A DNA stretch of 64,000 nucleotides, taken from positions 1,984,001 through 2,048,000 of the forward strand of contig CP097573.1 in assembly GCA_000492175.2 (NCBI GenBank), written 5' to 3'. This document shows, in pieces, positions 24,847 to 34,084 of this stretch (the first letter of the stretch is position 1; each line of letters begins with the position of its first letter). Source of the DNA: Firmicutes bacterium ASF500. Its GTDB lineage: Bacteria > Bacillota > Clostridia > Oscillospirales > Oscillospiraceae. The notes under the pieces were generated by a model. It was not told where the DNA came from and did not search any database. It saw nothing but the letters and a program-made list of their open reading frames with translations. The translations under genes and the position numbers were made by a program.

Positions 24847-27612
24847 TCACAGCCACAGGGAGAAAGAGAACTCCTGATCCGCCTCTCCGCTAATGTGATA
24901 GGCCTCCTCTACATCGCTGCTCCAGCTGTCGATGCCGCCCACGCCCCGCATGGCCCCGCACACCGTCACCACCGTGCGGACGGGATCGGGCAGTTCCTCC
25001 CGGTGTGCGGCCTGCTCCAGCTGCTGGGGGATGTAGGGAATGGCGGAGAAAGCGAAGGGCCGGTCCGCCATTTCCAGGGTCAGGCGGGAGCTGCCGTTCC
25101 GCAGGATCACCGCCTGGGTGTCCACATGACAGCCGCACTCCTGGGGGACCAGGTAGGCGGGAATATGCGGAACCTCCTGGTGCCAGCCAAAGACGCCCCC
25201 TTTTTTCCGGTCTGGGTAGGTCTCTCCAGACAGGCCCAGCCACTCCACCGTCTCCACCGGCTCCGGGGTGGCGAATCGCAGACCGAACAGGGGCAGTTCG
25301 GGCCGGCCGGCCCCGCCGTGATAATGGACAGCGGCGGTGATACAGCCCGTGTCCTCCACCATGTAGGTCACGTCGGTTTTCAGTCCCGGCAAAGCGGGTG
25401 CGGTGTAGGTGAAGCGAATGCAGACCCTTTCCCCGCTCTCCTCCAGAATTTCGATGTTTTCACATTTCTGCCAGCTGTCCGCCGCCGCCCAGATGGAGCT
25501 TTTCAGGGCAAAGCCATTCCCCCGGTCGTTCTCGGTGGGGGCTCGCCAGTAGGCCGGGCGGGGCGCCCGCCACAACCACTCCTGGCTCTTGGATGCCAGG
25601 GACACCGGCCCGCCTTCGGGGTAGGAGAACAGAATTTCAAAGCCCTCTCCCCGCACCCCCAGAGCTCCGTCGCCGTGGATCACGCGGAGGGGGGATTTTC
25701 GGGTCTGACCGGTGGGCAGTGCCAGGGCCCTTTTTGCCTGCTCATTGGCCGCGTCATGGGCCGCCCGCTGCGCCGGAGAGGCATACCAGTACCGCACCTC
25801 CTGCATGGCCGGCTTCTCTGTCCCGTCGGCAAAGACGATGCCGTTGCCGCTGAAGGCGTAGTCGGTTTGCCGGTCGCCGAAATCCCCGCCGTAGCCCAGC
25901 ACCCGCCGGCCGTTTACGTCGGTGCGCCACAGGGCCTGGTCCATGTAGTCCCAGATGAAGCCCCCCTGGTACTGAGGGAACTCCTCCCCCAGGCGAATGT
26001 AGGATTCCATCCCGCCCAGGGAGTTGCCCATGTTATGCATATACTCGCACGGAAGAAAGGGCTTCTTAGGGCTGTTTTTCAGATAGACCCGGATATTCTC
26101 CGGCGAGGCGTACATCCGGCTCTCCACGTCAGAGATGCGGTCGAATTCCCGACAGTGGAACACCCCCTCGTAGTGGACCAGACGGCTGGGATCGTTTGCC
26201 CGGAAGAAGTCCGCCATGGCCAGGATATCCTCCCCAGCGTAGGACTCATTGCCGCAGGACCAGAACAGGATGGACACGTGATTTTTGTCCCGCTCAAACA
26301 TGGACTTCGCCCGGTCCACCACGCAGTCCCGCCATTCGGGCAGGCTCCCCGGTACGTTCCAGGAGGGCTCCACCTTCCCCAGCTTCTGCCAGGAGCCGTG
26401 GCTCTCCAGGTTAGCCTCGTCCATCATGTAGATGCCGTTCTGGTCACAGAGATGGTACCAGGGGGTCTGGTTTGGGTAGTGGCAGGTGCGGACGGTGTTA
26501 ATGTGGTTCCGTTTGAACGTGTCTATAGCTGCGGTCATGTCGTTGATCTTGATGGCCCGGCCAGTGTCTGGGTTCCACTCGTGGCGGTTGACCCCGTTGA
26601 GCATCAGCTGCGCTCCATTGAGGAGCATAACGCCGTCCTTCAGCTCGAACCGGCGGAAGCCGATGCTGTAGGGGACCACCTCCGTAACGGTCCCGTCCAG
26701 GGCGGTAACAGTCAAGGTTGCCTGGTACAGCTCCGGATGGTCGTGGTCCCAGAGGAAAATATTCTCAAAGCGGAAGGGCTGGCTGCGCAGATAGTTCCCC
26801 TCGGGGCTCAACTCCAAGTCGCCGTCAAACAGCGTCCCCTGAATGGGGTGGGTGAGCTCCATGTGGACGCTTCCCTCCCCCTCCAGCAGCAGCCGGACCG
26901 GCAGGGTGCCGGTGGTGTTGTCCTCCTCCAGCCCGGCCTGGAGCCACAGGTCAGCCAGATGGACCGCAGGCCTGGCATACAGGTACACGGAGCGGAAGAT
27001 ACCGCTGAACCGGAAAAAGTCCTGGTCCTCGATCCAGGCGGCGCTGGAGCGTTTGTAAACCTCCACACAAAGCCGGTTGCCCTTCTCCCGGATATAGGGG
27101 GTCAGGTCGAAGTCGGAGGGGGTGAAGCTGTCCTCTGCGTAGCCCACGAATCGGCCGTTGAGCCATACATAGATGGCCTGCTCCGCCCCCTGAAAGCTGA
27201 TGCAGACCGATTTCCCCAGCAGGCCGGGCTCCAGGTCGAACTCCCGGACGTAGCTGCCCACGGGGCAGTCCTCCCAGTCGATCTCCGGGGGACGCAGCTC
27301 CGCATGTCCATCCCAGGGGTAGAGGGTGTTGATATACTGGATCTGTCCATAGCCCTGGAGCTCCATGTGGCCGGGCACCTGGATGATCCCGAAATCAAAA
27401 TCGTCAAAATTCTTCTGCCAGAAGTCCGCCGGGCGGTCGGCGGGACGTTTGCTCCAGGCGAAGCGCCACATCCCGTCCAGCGACTGCCGCAGAGAGGTTT
27501 TACCTGTGGCCATCTCCTCCGGGGATTCATAACACACATGGTCGGAATGGGCGTCCAGGCGGTTTACCCGGAACACAGTGGGGTCGGTCAGCCAGTTGAG
27601 ATCAGCTTTCAT
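24847..27612 (-). CDS. lacZ: Beta-galactosidase, glycoside hydrolase family 2
   Basis: 921 residues from the ATG at 27612 with AAGGAG upstream. The open frame extends further upstream only because of flanking IS DNA. Domain order: sugar-binding jelly roll (GHMELQGYGQIQYIN), Ig-like domain, TIM barrel, then the beta-galactosidase small-chain region. The motif NRHEWNPDTGRA and the acid/base glutamate in DEANLESHGSW (about residue 385) are present, as is the nucleophile glutamate in CEYMHNMGNS (about 455). It hydrolyses beta-galactosides; no signal peptide, so cytoplasmic. It is co-oriented with the ABC sugar importer but separated from it by IS1182 copy 3, which probably uncouples it from the operon promoter. 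Confidence 0.95.
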   Translation of the reverse strand: MKADLNWLTDPTVFRVNRLDAHSDHVCYESPEEMATGKTSLRQSLDGMWRFAWSKRPADRPADFWQKNFDDFDFGIIQVPGHMELQGYGQIQYINTLYPWDGHAELRPPEIDWEDCPVGSYVREFDLEPGLLGKSVCISFQGAEQAIYVWLNGRFVGYAEDSFTPSDFDLTPYIREKGNRLCVEVYKRSSAAWIEDQDFFRFSGIFRSVYLYARPAVHLADLWLQAGLEEDNTTGTLPVRLLLEGEGSVHMELTHPIQGTLFDGDLELSPEGNYLRSQPFRFENIFLWDHDHPELYQATLTVTALDGTVTEVVPYSIGFRRFELKDGVMLLNGAQLMLNGVNRHEWNPDTGRAIKINDMTAAIDTFKRNHINTVRTCHYPNQTPWYHLCDQNGIYMMDEANLESHGSWQKLGKVEPSWNVPGSLPEWRDCVVDRAKSMFERDKNHVSILFWSCGNESYAGEDILAMADFFRANDPSRLVHYEGVFHCREFDRISDVESRMYASPENIRVYLKNSPKKPFLPCEYMHNMGNSLGGMESYIRLGEEFPQYQGGFIWDYMDQALWRTDVNGRRVLGYGGDFGDRQTDYAFSGNGIVFADGTEKPAMQEVRYWYASPAQRAAHDAANEQAKRALALPTGQTRKSPLRVIHGDGALGVRGEGFEILFSYPEGGPVSLASKSQEWLWRAPRPAYWRAPTENDRGNGFALKSSIWAAADSWQKCENIEILEESGERVCIRFTYTAPALPGLKTDVTYMVEDTGCITAAVHYHGGAGRPELPLFGLRFATPEPVETVEWLGLSGETYPDRKKGGVFGWHQEVPHIPAYLVPQECGCHVDTQAVILRNGSSRLTLEMADRPFAFSAIPYIPQQLEQAAHREELPDPVRTVVTVCGAMRGVGGIDSWSSDVEEAYHISGEADQEFSFSLWL

Positions 27613-27625
27613 AGAAAACGCTCCT

Positions 27626-29182
27626 TTAAAGGGTCCCCGTCCCAAAGGGGCGGGGACCCAGCAGCTTGTCGAAAAATGGCCTGTCTGGTAATGAAGCCAG
27701 ACAGGGCACAACGTTAATGAGGAATAAAATGTAGGAGAAGGGTGTGGAGGAGGGCGGAGCAAAGCGCTTTCTGGCTTTCCATCTTGCCAACTTTTTTAGG
27801 TTCATGGCAGCAAATTTAAGCCTCACCCAGTTGGAAACCTGGGCCAGACCACGGTAAACGGTATAGCGCATGGCGTGTTTTTCTTTTGCATCGGCAAAAA
27901 CTCGCTCAATGGTCTCTTTGCGCCTTGAATAGAGCTGCTTGTACTCCGGGGTGTACCTGGCATCATCGGCCAGTTCCTCATAGCCCTTCCAGATGTGCCG
28001 CAGGACAGTCTTTACGAAGCTTTTGGATTTTGTACATAAATGCCGGGTGGGGCACTGGGCGCAAATTTTCGGATCGCTGCGGTATTCACGGTATCCGTCC
28101 CGGTTGGTGGTGCGGTAGGACAGGATGTGGTATTCCGGGCAGATCACGCAGTCATAATATTCATCGTAGACGTAAGACCACCAGGGATGTCCACCCTTCA
28201 TCGTCGTGGGCCGCTTGTAGGCTGTAGACAATACCCGACCATCTAGAAATACCTTTTTGCAAATATGCGGGGTCTTGTAGGCGGCATCTGCCACCACTGT
28301 TTCCACCTCTGGAAACGATTGAATCAATTTGTCGTAAACATCGTCAAACGCCACGCTGTCATGGACATTTCCGGGGGTGACCACTGTTTCCAATACGTAA
28401 CCGCTCTTGTCACAGGCGGTATGGGCCTCATAAGCAAAGCACCGCTCGTGCTCCCCTTTGTGGAACATTCCACACTCCGGGTCTGTGGTGGATACCGTTA
28501 CTGTTTTCTGCTTTTTCGCCGCTTTCTTCCTCCGGGCCTGCTTCTTTTTCGAGGTGTTGTCCTGTTTCTTCCCTCCAGCTTTGGGTGGTTCTTCTTCATC
28601 ATCCAGTGGCTTTTTTCCATGAGCCTCCCGGTCCGCGTTCACTTCCGCCAGCAGTTCTTCCTGGTATCGTTTTGCCGCTGCTGGTACCTCCTGCTTCATT
28701 TTCTTCTTCAGATTTGCGCTGGCTTTGATGTGTGTCCCATCTATAAATACCGCCGCCGGGGTCAGTGCTCCCGCACTGCCCGCCTCCTCCAATATCCATC
28801 GAAATACTGCCTCTATGGTTTCTGAAGTAAACCGGTGCCGGAAGTTGTAACTCACCGTGGAAAAATGGGGCAGCTCCTCACTCAGCGTGTATCGCAAAAA
28901 CCACCGGTATGCTATATCTGTCTGGGCTCTGCGCAACGTTCCCCGCAAAGATACATTCCCATCCAGATGCTGCAGCAATACGATTTTGAATAGCACCACT
29001 GGGTCGATGCTCCGCCGGCCCTCTTCTTCGCTGTACAACGGCTCCACGATTTCGTACAATTTCTCGAAATCTACCGCTGCATCCACCTGCCGCAATAGAT
29101 GTTCAGGCGGCACCAGGCTTTCTGTGTCCACCATTTCTATGACCCCTCGCTCATTTTTCCCTCGCTCCAACATTTCCCTCAC
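27626..29182 (-). CDS. IS1182-family transposase, full-length copy
   Basis: 518 residues. N-terminal region (MVDTESLVPPEHLLRQVDAAVDF), the RxxxPVVLFKIVLLQHLDG region, a Lys-rich linker, then the catalytic domain with a cysteine cluster and the ERVFADAKEKHAMRYT motif. Nearly identical to copies 1 and 2. The C-terminus after PDRPFFDKL is encoded by the adjacent hairpin (LGPRPFGTGTL) because the IS has no stop codon of its own. Both ends of this copy are present, so it is the one most likely still mobile. Confidence 0.95.
   Translation of the reverse strand: MREMLERGKNERGVIEMVDTESLVPPEHLLRQVDAAVDFEKLYEIVEPLYSEEEGRRSIDPVVLFKIVLLQHLDGNVSLRGTLRRAQTDIAYRWFLRYTLSEELPHFSTVSYNFRHRFTSETIEAVFRWILEEAGSAGALTPAAVFIDGTHIKASANLKKKMKQEVPAAAKRYQEELLAEVNADREAHGKKPLDDEEEPPKAGGKKQDNTSKKKQARRKKAAKKQKTVTVSTTDPECGMFHKGEHERCFAYEAHTACDKSGYVLETVVTPGNVHDSVAFDDVYDKLIQSFPEVETVVADAAYKTPHICKKVFLDGRVLSTAYKRPTTMKGGHPWWSYVYDEYYDCVICPEYHILSYRTTNRDGYREYRSDPKICAQCPTRHLCTKSKSFVKTVLRHIWKGYEELADDARYTPEYKQLYSRRKETIERVFADAKEKHAMRYTVYRGLAQVSNWVRLKFAAMNLKKLARWKARKRFAPPSSTPFSYILFLINVVPCLASLPDRPFFDKLLGPRPFGTGTL
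27631..27659. terminator. Hairpin left of IS1182 copy 3
   Basis: GGGTCCCCG / CGGGGACCC arms with CCC-AAA-GGG inside. It occurs again, with one base change, on the other side of the IS at 29254-29282. Two bases separate it from the IS end. Confidence 0.7.
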
Positions 29183-29251
29183 CCCTTACTCCCTATTTTA
29201 TCATCTTTACATGAAAATGTCTGCCAAAAGACAGACTTTTTCGACAGGCTG
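27662..29251 (-). mobile_element. IS1182-family insertion sequence, copy 3, complete
   Basis: 1590 bases bounded by inverted ends CAGCTTGTCGAAAAA (27662) and TTTTTCGACAGGCTG (ending 29251), one mismatch. It separates lacZ from the sugar-importer genes. A 30-base hairpin sequence (GGG[T/C]CCCCGTCCCAAAGGGG...) flanks it on both sides as a direct repeat. Confidence 0.95.
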
Positions 29252-29253
29252 AA

Positions 29254-29282
29254 GGGCCCCCGTCCCAAAGGGGCGGGGACCC
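29254..29282. terminator. Hairpin right of IS1182 copy 3
   Basis: Same sequence as 27631-27659 except for one base (C for T at the fourth position). It lies five bases from the permease stop (29287), so it may be the original terminator of the importer operon. Confidence 0.7.
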
Positions 29283-29286
29283 AGAT

Positions 29287-30135
29287 TTATTCTTTTACCG
29301 CACCGGCGGCAACGCCAGCCAGGATGTATTTCTGGAAGAACACATAGATCACGATAGTGGGCAGCATGATGATGACAATACCTGCCGCCAGACTCTGCCA
29401 GGAACCCTGCTGCGCATTGGCATAGTCCATCAGGAAGGTGGTCAGGGTACGCTGCTTGCTGCCGGGCATGTACAGATAGGGAATGTACATATCGTTGATG
29501 ATCGTAATAGATTTGATAATCGCCACCGTGGCCGTAGCGGGTGCCAGCAGCGGGAAGATGATTTTGGTGAACAGCTGGAAGTAATCACACCCATCCAACA
29601 GAGCACTTTCATCCAGTGAGGTGGAGAGATTGGACAGAAACTGCCGGTAGATATACAGCTGCATCAGATCGGAGGCCACATAGATCAGTATCGGCGCACC
29701 GGGGCTGCCGTATAACCCCAGACCGTTGATGATCTTGAAGCGGGCAATTTCAGTGACGAAGGTAGGCACCAGCATCCCCACGAAAAACAGGGCTACGACC
29801 ACCTTTTTAAAACGAAAATCAAACCGTTCGATGATGTAGGCTGTGATGGTGCCCAGCAGAATGTTGAAAAACAGGCTGACCGCCAGGATCAGGACGGTAT
29901 TTTTCAGGCCGGTGATCAGCCGCTTGTTGGTGAGCACCTCTTTGAAATTTTCCAGGGTAGGTTCAGGGGGCAGGGCCAGAGGAGAAGTGTTTACCATGTC
30001 TGCCCGGGTCTTAAAGGCGGCGAACACTGTTACCAGGATGGGCAGTATGACAATGATTACCATAGCGATGCAGATGATATGCTTAAAAGCCTGAATCAGG
30101 ACCGACCGCAGGTTGGGCTTTTGCAGGGTATGCAT
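29287..30135 (-). CDS. Sugar ABC transporter permease, MalG/AraQ type (CUT1)
   Basis: 282 residues with six predicted transmembrane segments, the first at IICIAMVIIVILPILVTVFAAF. The EAA loop that contacts the ATPase is ESALLDGCDYFQLFTKIIFPLL (about residue 185). The family's C-terminal end (YILAGVAAGAVKE) is typical. It pairs with the MalF-like gene one base away. No ATPase gene is in the operon, as is common in Firmicutes where a shared MsmK/UgpC-type ATPase serves many CUT1 importers. With lacZ nearby a beta-galactoside is a plausible substrate, but this is inference. Confidence 0.92.
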   Translation of the reverse strand: MHTLQKPNLRSVLIQAFKHIICIAMVIIVILPILVTVFAAFKTRADMVNTSPLALPPEPTLENFKEVLTNKRLITGLKNTVLILAVSLFFNILLGTITAYIIERFDFRFKKVVVALFFVGMLVPTFVTEIARFKIINGLGLYGSPGAPILIYVASDLMQLYIYRQFLSNLSTSLDESALLDGCDYFQLFTKIIFPLLAPATATVAIIKSITIINDMYIPYLYMPGSKQRTLTTFLMDYANAQQGSWQSLAAGIVIIMLPTIVIYVFFQKYILAGVAAGAVKE

Positions 30136-30136
30136 A

Positions 30137-31030
30137 TTACCGCCCCTCCTTCAAAATGAATTTGTGGATGATAAAGTTCTGAACGATGTAAATCAGAATA
30201 ATGAGGAGCATAATTGCCACAGCCATGGTAGCGGCCAGGCCGAAGTTAGAGAAGGTAAAGGCCGTCTTGATGGTGTACAGGGTGAAGGTGCTGGAGGCAT
30301 AGCCCGGGCCGCCCTGGGTCATGACGAAGGGAATGTCGAAAACCTGCATGGCCCCCCGGATGTTGTCAAAGAGGACAAATTCCACCATCAGGGCGATGGA
30401 GGGGGTCTGGATATAGCGGAACAGCTGCCAGGAGTTGGCGCCGTCGATGCGGGCGGCCTCCATGATGTCCTGATTCACCGACTGGAGGGCGGCCATAAAC
30501 AGGATGATGTGGTAACCGGAGAACCGCCACAGGGAGACGAAAGCCAGGGTGAAGTTGATGATCTTCTCATCTGACAGCCAGCCGTGACCGGTGAGCATCC
30601 CCAGCTTGATGGTTTCCAGAATGCCGTCAAAGGCGCCGTTGACGGGGGAGAAGAAGTAGGAAAAGGCGTAAGAAATGGCCACGCCGTTGATGATATAGGG
30701 CAGGAAAACCATGGTCTTGTAGAACTTGGCCGCCCGCAGCTTGCTGTTGAGCAGTACAGCGAAGGCCAGCTCCACCGGGATCATGCACAGATGGACCACA
30801 AAGTACACCCCGTTGTTTTTCAGGCTCTGCCACAGGTCGGGGTTTTTGAACATGGAGATGTAGTTATCAAATTTGATGAACTCACTGGTCTTGGACAGGC
30901 CGTCCCAGTTGGTAAAGCTCATGCGGAACAGGTCGATAGCTGGAAAAACCACAAAGCACACCAGCAGAAAGACGGGGATGGCCAGCGAGGATATAATAAA
31001 CAGCTTTCGCTGCCGTTCTAAGGAATTCAT
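30137..31030 (-). CDS. Sugar ABC transporter permease, MalF/LacF type (CUT1)
   Basis: 297 residues with six transmembrane segments (first at FIISSLAIPVFLLVCFVVFPAI). The EAA loop is MEAARIDGANSWQLFRYIQTPSI (about residue 190). It forms the heterodimeric channel with the MalG-like subunit and receives sugar from the binding protein encoded upstream. The ATG is preceded by AGGAGGG. A hairpin terminator (31061-31091) between it and the binding-protein gene would lower permease expression relative to the binding protein. Confidence 0.92.
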   Translation of the reverse strand: MNSLERQRKLFIISSLAIPVFLLVCFVVFPAIDLFRMSFTNWDGLSKTSEFIKFDNYISMFKNPDLWQSLKNNGVYFVVHLCMIPVELAFAVLLNSKLRAAKFYKTMVFLPYIINGVAISYAFSYFFSPVNGAFDGILETIKLGMLTGHGWLSDEKIINFTLAFVSLWRFSGYHIILFMAALQSVNQDIMEAARIDGANSWQLFRYIQTPSIALMVEFVLFDNIRGAMQVFDIPFVMTQGGPGYASSTFTLYTIKTAFTFSNFGLAATMAVAIMLLIILIYIVQNFIIHKFILKEGR

Positions 31031-31060
31031 CGCGTTCCCTCCTTCTATTTTGATAAAAAG

Positions 31061-31091
31061 GAGGCCGCCCGCTCAGGCGCTGGGCGGCCTC
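31061..31091 (-). terminator. Hairpin between binding-protein and permease genes
   Basis: GAGGCCGCCC and GGGCGGCCTC arms, 10 bases each, followed in minus orientation by CTTTTTATC. It fits a leaky terminator or RNA-stabilising stem that raises binding-protein mRNA over permease mRNA. Confidence 0.8.
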
Positions 31092-31111
31092 GTCTCAATT
31101 CTCTGTTTATT

Positions 31112-32463
31112 TTACTGGATGCCCAGCTTGGCGCGGGCGGCAGCCCACTTGGCGTCCAGGTCGGCCAGGGCGGCATCCAGATCGAAACCGTTGGTGAGCA
31201 TCTGGGCCCCCAGCTTCTTGTAGTCGAAGGTAGTCTCGTTCTGGAGGGCGGTGAAGTCGTCGCCGCCGCCGTCGTACATAACCATCTCGCCGTCAGGCTG
31301 AGCGGCGTCCGCCTCGGCCAGGATGGGGTCCTTATCCTTGGGGAAGTTGCTCATGGAAGAGGCGCTGGATACGTAGTTGATGTAGCCGGGGTACCAGGCC
31401 TCGGAGTAGAACCACTCCACAAAGGCTTTGGCGGCCTCGGGATTCTTGCTGTGGGTGGTTACGCCCATGAAGCTGTCGCCCTGGACAATGTAACGGAAGG
31501 GCTCAGAAGCGCTCTCCCGGACGGGAAGGTAGAAGGTGCCCAGCTGGTCGGTGCTGTCGGCGGCGCCGCCGATGTCCTGGAGTCCCCAGTCACCCAGCGC
31601 GGTGATGGCGGCCTTCTTCTGGGCAAAGAGGTTGGTTACCTGGTCCTTGCTCATGCCAAGGGGTCCTTGCCCAGCACGCCGCTGGTGAACAGATCATACA
31701 CCCGGTGATAAGCAGTGTTGATGTCGCTGCCTTCGGCGAAGGGGGAGTCAGTCTTGGCCATATCGTTCCAGTTCTGGCCGTTGCCGCTGATGAGGGCGGG
31801 CATGAACTCCATGTAGGGGTAGGTGGGCCACTCATCCTTGGCGCCCAGAGCGATGGCCATAAAGTCGGGGTCCTTGGCCCCATAGTAGTCCTGGAGCTTC
31901 TTGGACACGTCCTTCAGCTCCTCCCAGGTGGTGGGCACCTGGACACCGGCCTCCTGGAACATATCCTTCCAGTAGTAGACGTACTCGTAGCCGGCGGTCA
32001 TGGGGATGCCCAGCACCTTGCCGTTGATGGCGTAGCCCTGAGCCAGAGTGTTGTTCTTGCAGGCCTCAGTGCCGCTCAGGTCCAGCAGGTAGTCCTGAAA
32101 CCGGGATAAAGTAAAGGGTTTGTTGAACATCACGTCGGGCAGCTGGTTGGCGCTGGCCCGCATTTTCATGGAGTTCCAGTATTCGGAGTCATCCTTGATC
32201 TTCTCCACCTCAATATTGATGTTGGGGTAGGTCTCCTGGAATTTACCCTCCATGTCGTTGGTCTCGATGTACTCCAGCAGGTTGTTGTCCCAGATGGCAA
32301 AGACCAGATCGCCCTTCAGGTCGGTGGCAGAAGCGCCGGAGCCGCCGGGGTTGGAGCCGCCGGCGGAGGGGCTGCTCCCGGTCGCGCCGTTCCCGCCGCC
32401 GCAGCCGGCGAGAAGGCTCAGCGTCATGGCAGAAGCCAGCAGCGCGGATAACAGTTTTTTCAT
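31112..32463 (-). pseudogene. Extracellular sugar-binding lipoprotein of the CUT1 importer, split by a frameshift
   Basis: The two halves make one ~450-residue family 1 solute-binding protein. The N-terminal half (start 32463) has a lipoprotein signal with lipobox LLAGC and the binding-protein core (DLVFAIWDNN ... YEYVYYWKDMFQEAGVQVPTTWEEL). It stops at 31651 after GKDPLA. The C-terminal half continues in another frame from GMSKDQVTNLFAQKKAAI to the end, LGIQ. Restoring one G at about 31655 joins them. It is the first gene of the importer operon. Either the gene is recently inactivated or the base call is wrong; the rest of the sequence is well conserved. Confidence 0.88.
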
Positions 32464-32584
32464 AACATATTCCTCCCATTTAATCGCTTTCCAGGATTCT
32501 TCTCCTGAATGTTGATATTATTTTACTAAATATCAAAGAAAGATGCCATGAAAAATCGTTTGATTTCTTGATGTTTCGTTGGAA

Positions 32585-34084
32585 CTAAATCTTACTTTTT
32601 CGAAAATCCTTGGGGCTTATGCACAATTTTTTCTTGAACATATGGTTAAAGTGCTCAACATTGCTGTAACCCACCGCGTCGCTGATCTCATAGATTTTCA
32701 TATCGGTCTGGACCAGCAGTTCCTGGGCCCGGCGGATACGCAGGTCGTTGAGGTAATTGATAAAGGTACAGCCACACTCCCTGGTAAAACGGGTACTGAA
32801 ATACTTCTCGCTGAAGCCCACGTAGTCGGCCACCGTTTTCAGCATGAGCTCCGGGTTGGTAAAGTTGTCCTGCATAAACTCCCTTGCCCGCTGGATGGCG
32901 CTCTTCTGCCGTTCCTGCCGCTGGCTGTCGCAGGCCTCCCGTACCCGGCGCAGGGTATTCCGCAGCCAGATTTCCCGTTCCCCCTTGGAGTCAAACTCCC
33001 GCAGCAGGGTGTGGAAATCGGGCCGCTCCGGAAACACCCGGGAAAAGCTGAGACTGTAGCTCTCCAGCCGCTCCCCCAGGCGGGCCAGCAGTACCAGGCA
33101 CCGCCGGATGTGCTCCTTGTTGTCTAGCCGCTTCAAGCCGCTGAACCACCGGCCCAGCTCCTGGTCGGACATATCCCCCTCCTCCCCGCACAGGGCGGCG
33201 ATGAGCCGGTCGCAGCCGGAGGCCTGGGCGTCGTAAGCCCGAACCAGCTCACCGTACCGCCCTTGGACGCACACGCTCCCCGGCCCCTGGAGGACGGACA
33301 GCTTACACAGCGTCTCGCAACAGGCGGCGGCCTCCTCCAGCTGCTGGCGGGACACCACGGCGCTGATCCCCGCCGCCGTGTCCAGATTCATAAAGTCGTG
33401 CCACAGCCCCTGGATCTGCCGGGTCAGGGATTGCACCGTGTCCTGCACCCCGGTCCGGGTTTGGACCCGGTAGTACAGCTCATAGCAGGAGGGGGTCCGG
33501 GCCCGCACCGTCACCCGGTCCTGGAGGCGGCGAATCTGGTGGACCAGCTCCAGCATAGGCTTCTCCATCTGTTCCCTCAAATTTCCCTCAAACCGCTGGG
33601 CGGCCCGGGCAAAGTCCTCCACGGTAAACAGGACCAGGACGTAGTCCCCCTCCTCCAATTCCAGTGGAGCGCGCTCGGAAATGCCGGCGGCAGAGCCGGT
33701 GGCGGTATGGAACACCTTTTCCCGCAAACCATTGAGCAGACGGGTGAGGCTGGCCCGGCTGATGCCGCCCTTGAGAAGATAGTCATAGGCGCCCAGCCGG
33801 AAGGCCTCCCGCACCAGCTCAAACTCGTCATAGCCGGACAGCACCACTGTCACCGGCATTGACCCGCTCTGCCGCAGCTGACGCATCAGCTCCAGGCCGT
33901 CCATCCCCGGCATCTTGATATCGGTGATCAGCAGATCAACAGGATGCTCCATCAGGTAACTCAGGGCCTGGTTCCCGCCGGCGCAGCTCTGTACCACTGT
34001 ACAGCCGCAGCTCTCCCAGTCGATGAGAGAGCGCAGGGTCACATGGATCAGAGAGTCATCATCTGCAATCAGGGTCCGAATCAT
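32585..34084 (-). CDS. AraC-type response regulator, YesN-like
   Basis: 499 residues. Receiver domain at residues 1-120 with the phosphorylated Asp in LLITDIKMPGMDGLEL and Lys in YDYLLKGG. A ~260-residue middle region follows, then an AraC-type double HTH (MLKTVADYVGFSEKYFSTRF; MKIYEISDAVGYSNVEHFNHMFKKKL). It should activate the adjacent sugar-import operon when phosphorylated by the YesM-like kinase whose gene overlaps its start. Such YesMN pairs typically control CUT1 importers and glycosidases. Confidence 0.93.
   Translation of the reverse strand: MIRTLIADDDSLIHVTLRSLIDWESCGCTVVQSCAGGNQALSYLMEHPVDLLITDIKMPGMDGLELMRQLRQSGSMPVTVVLSGYDEFELVREAFRLGAYDYLLKGGISRASLTRLLNGLREKVFHTATGSAAGISERAPLELEEGDYVLVLFTVEDFARAAQRFEGNLREQMEKPMLELVHQIRRLQDRVTVRARTPSCYELYYRVQTRTGVQDTVQSLTRQIQGLWHDFMNLDTAAGISAVVSRQQLEEAAACCETLCKLSVLQGPGSVCVQGRYGELVRAYDAQASGCDRLIAALCGEEGDMSDQELGRWFSGLKRLDNKEHIRRCLVLLARLGERLESYSLSFSRVFPERPDFHTLLREFDSKGEREIWLRNTLRRVREACDSQRQERQKSAIQRAREFMQDNFTNPELMLKTVADYVGFSEKYFSTRFTRECGCTFINYLNDLRIRRAQELLVQTDMKIYEISDAVGYSNVEHFNHMFKKKLCISPKDFRKSKI

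Noticed and set aside
24895..27717. 940-residue plus-strand frame opposite lacZ
   Set aside because: Antisense shadow; lacZ has all catalytic motifs on the minus strand.
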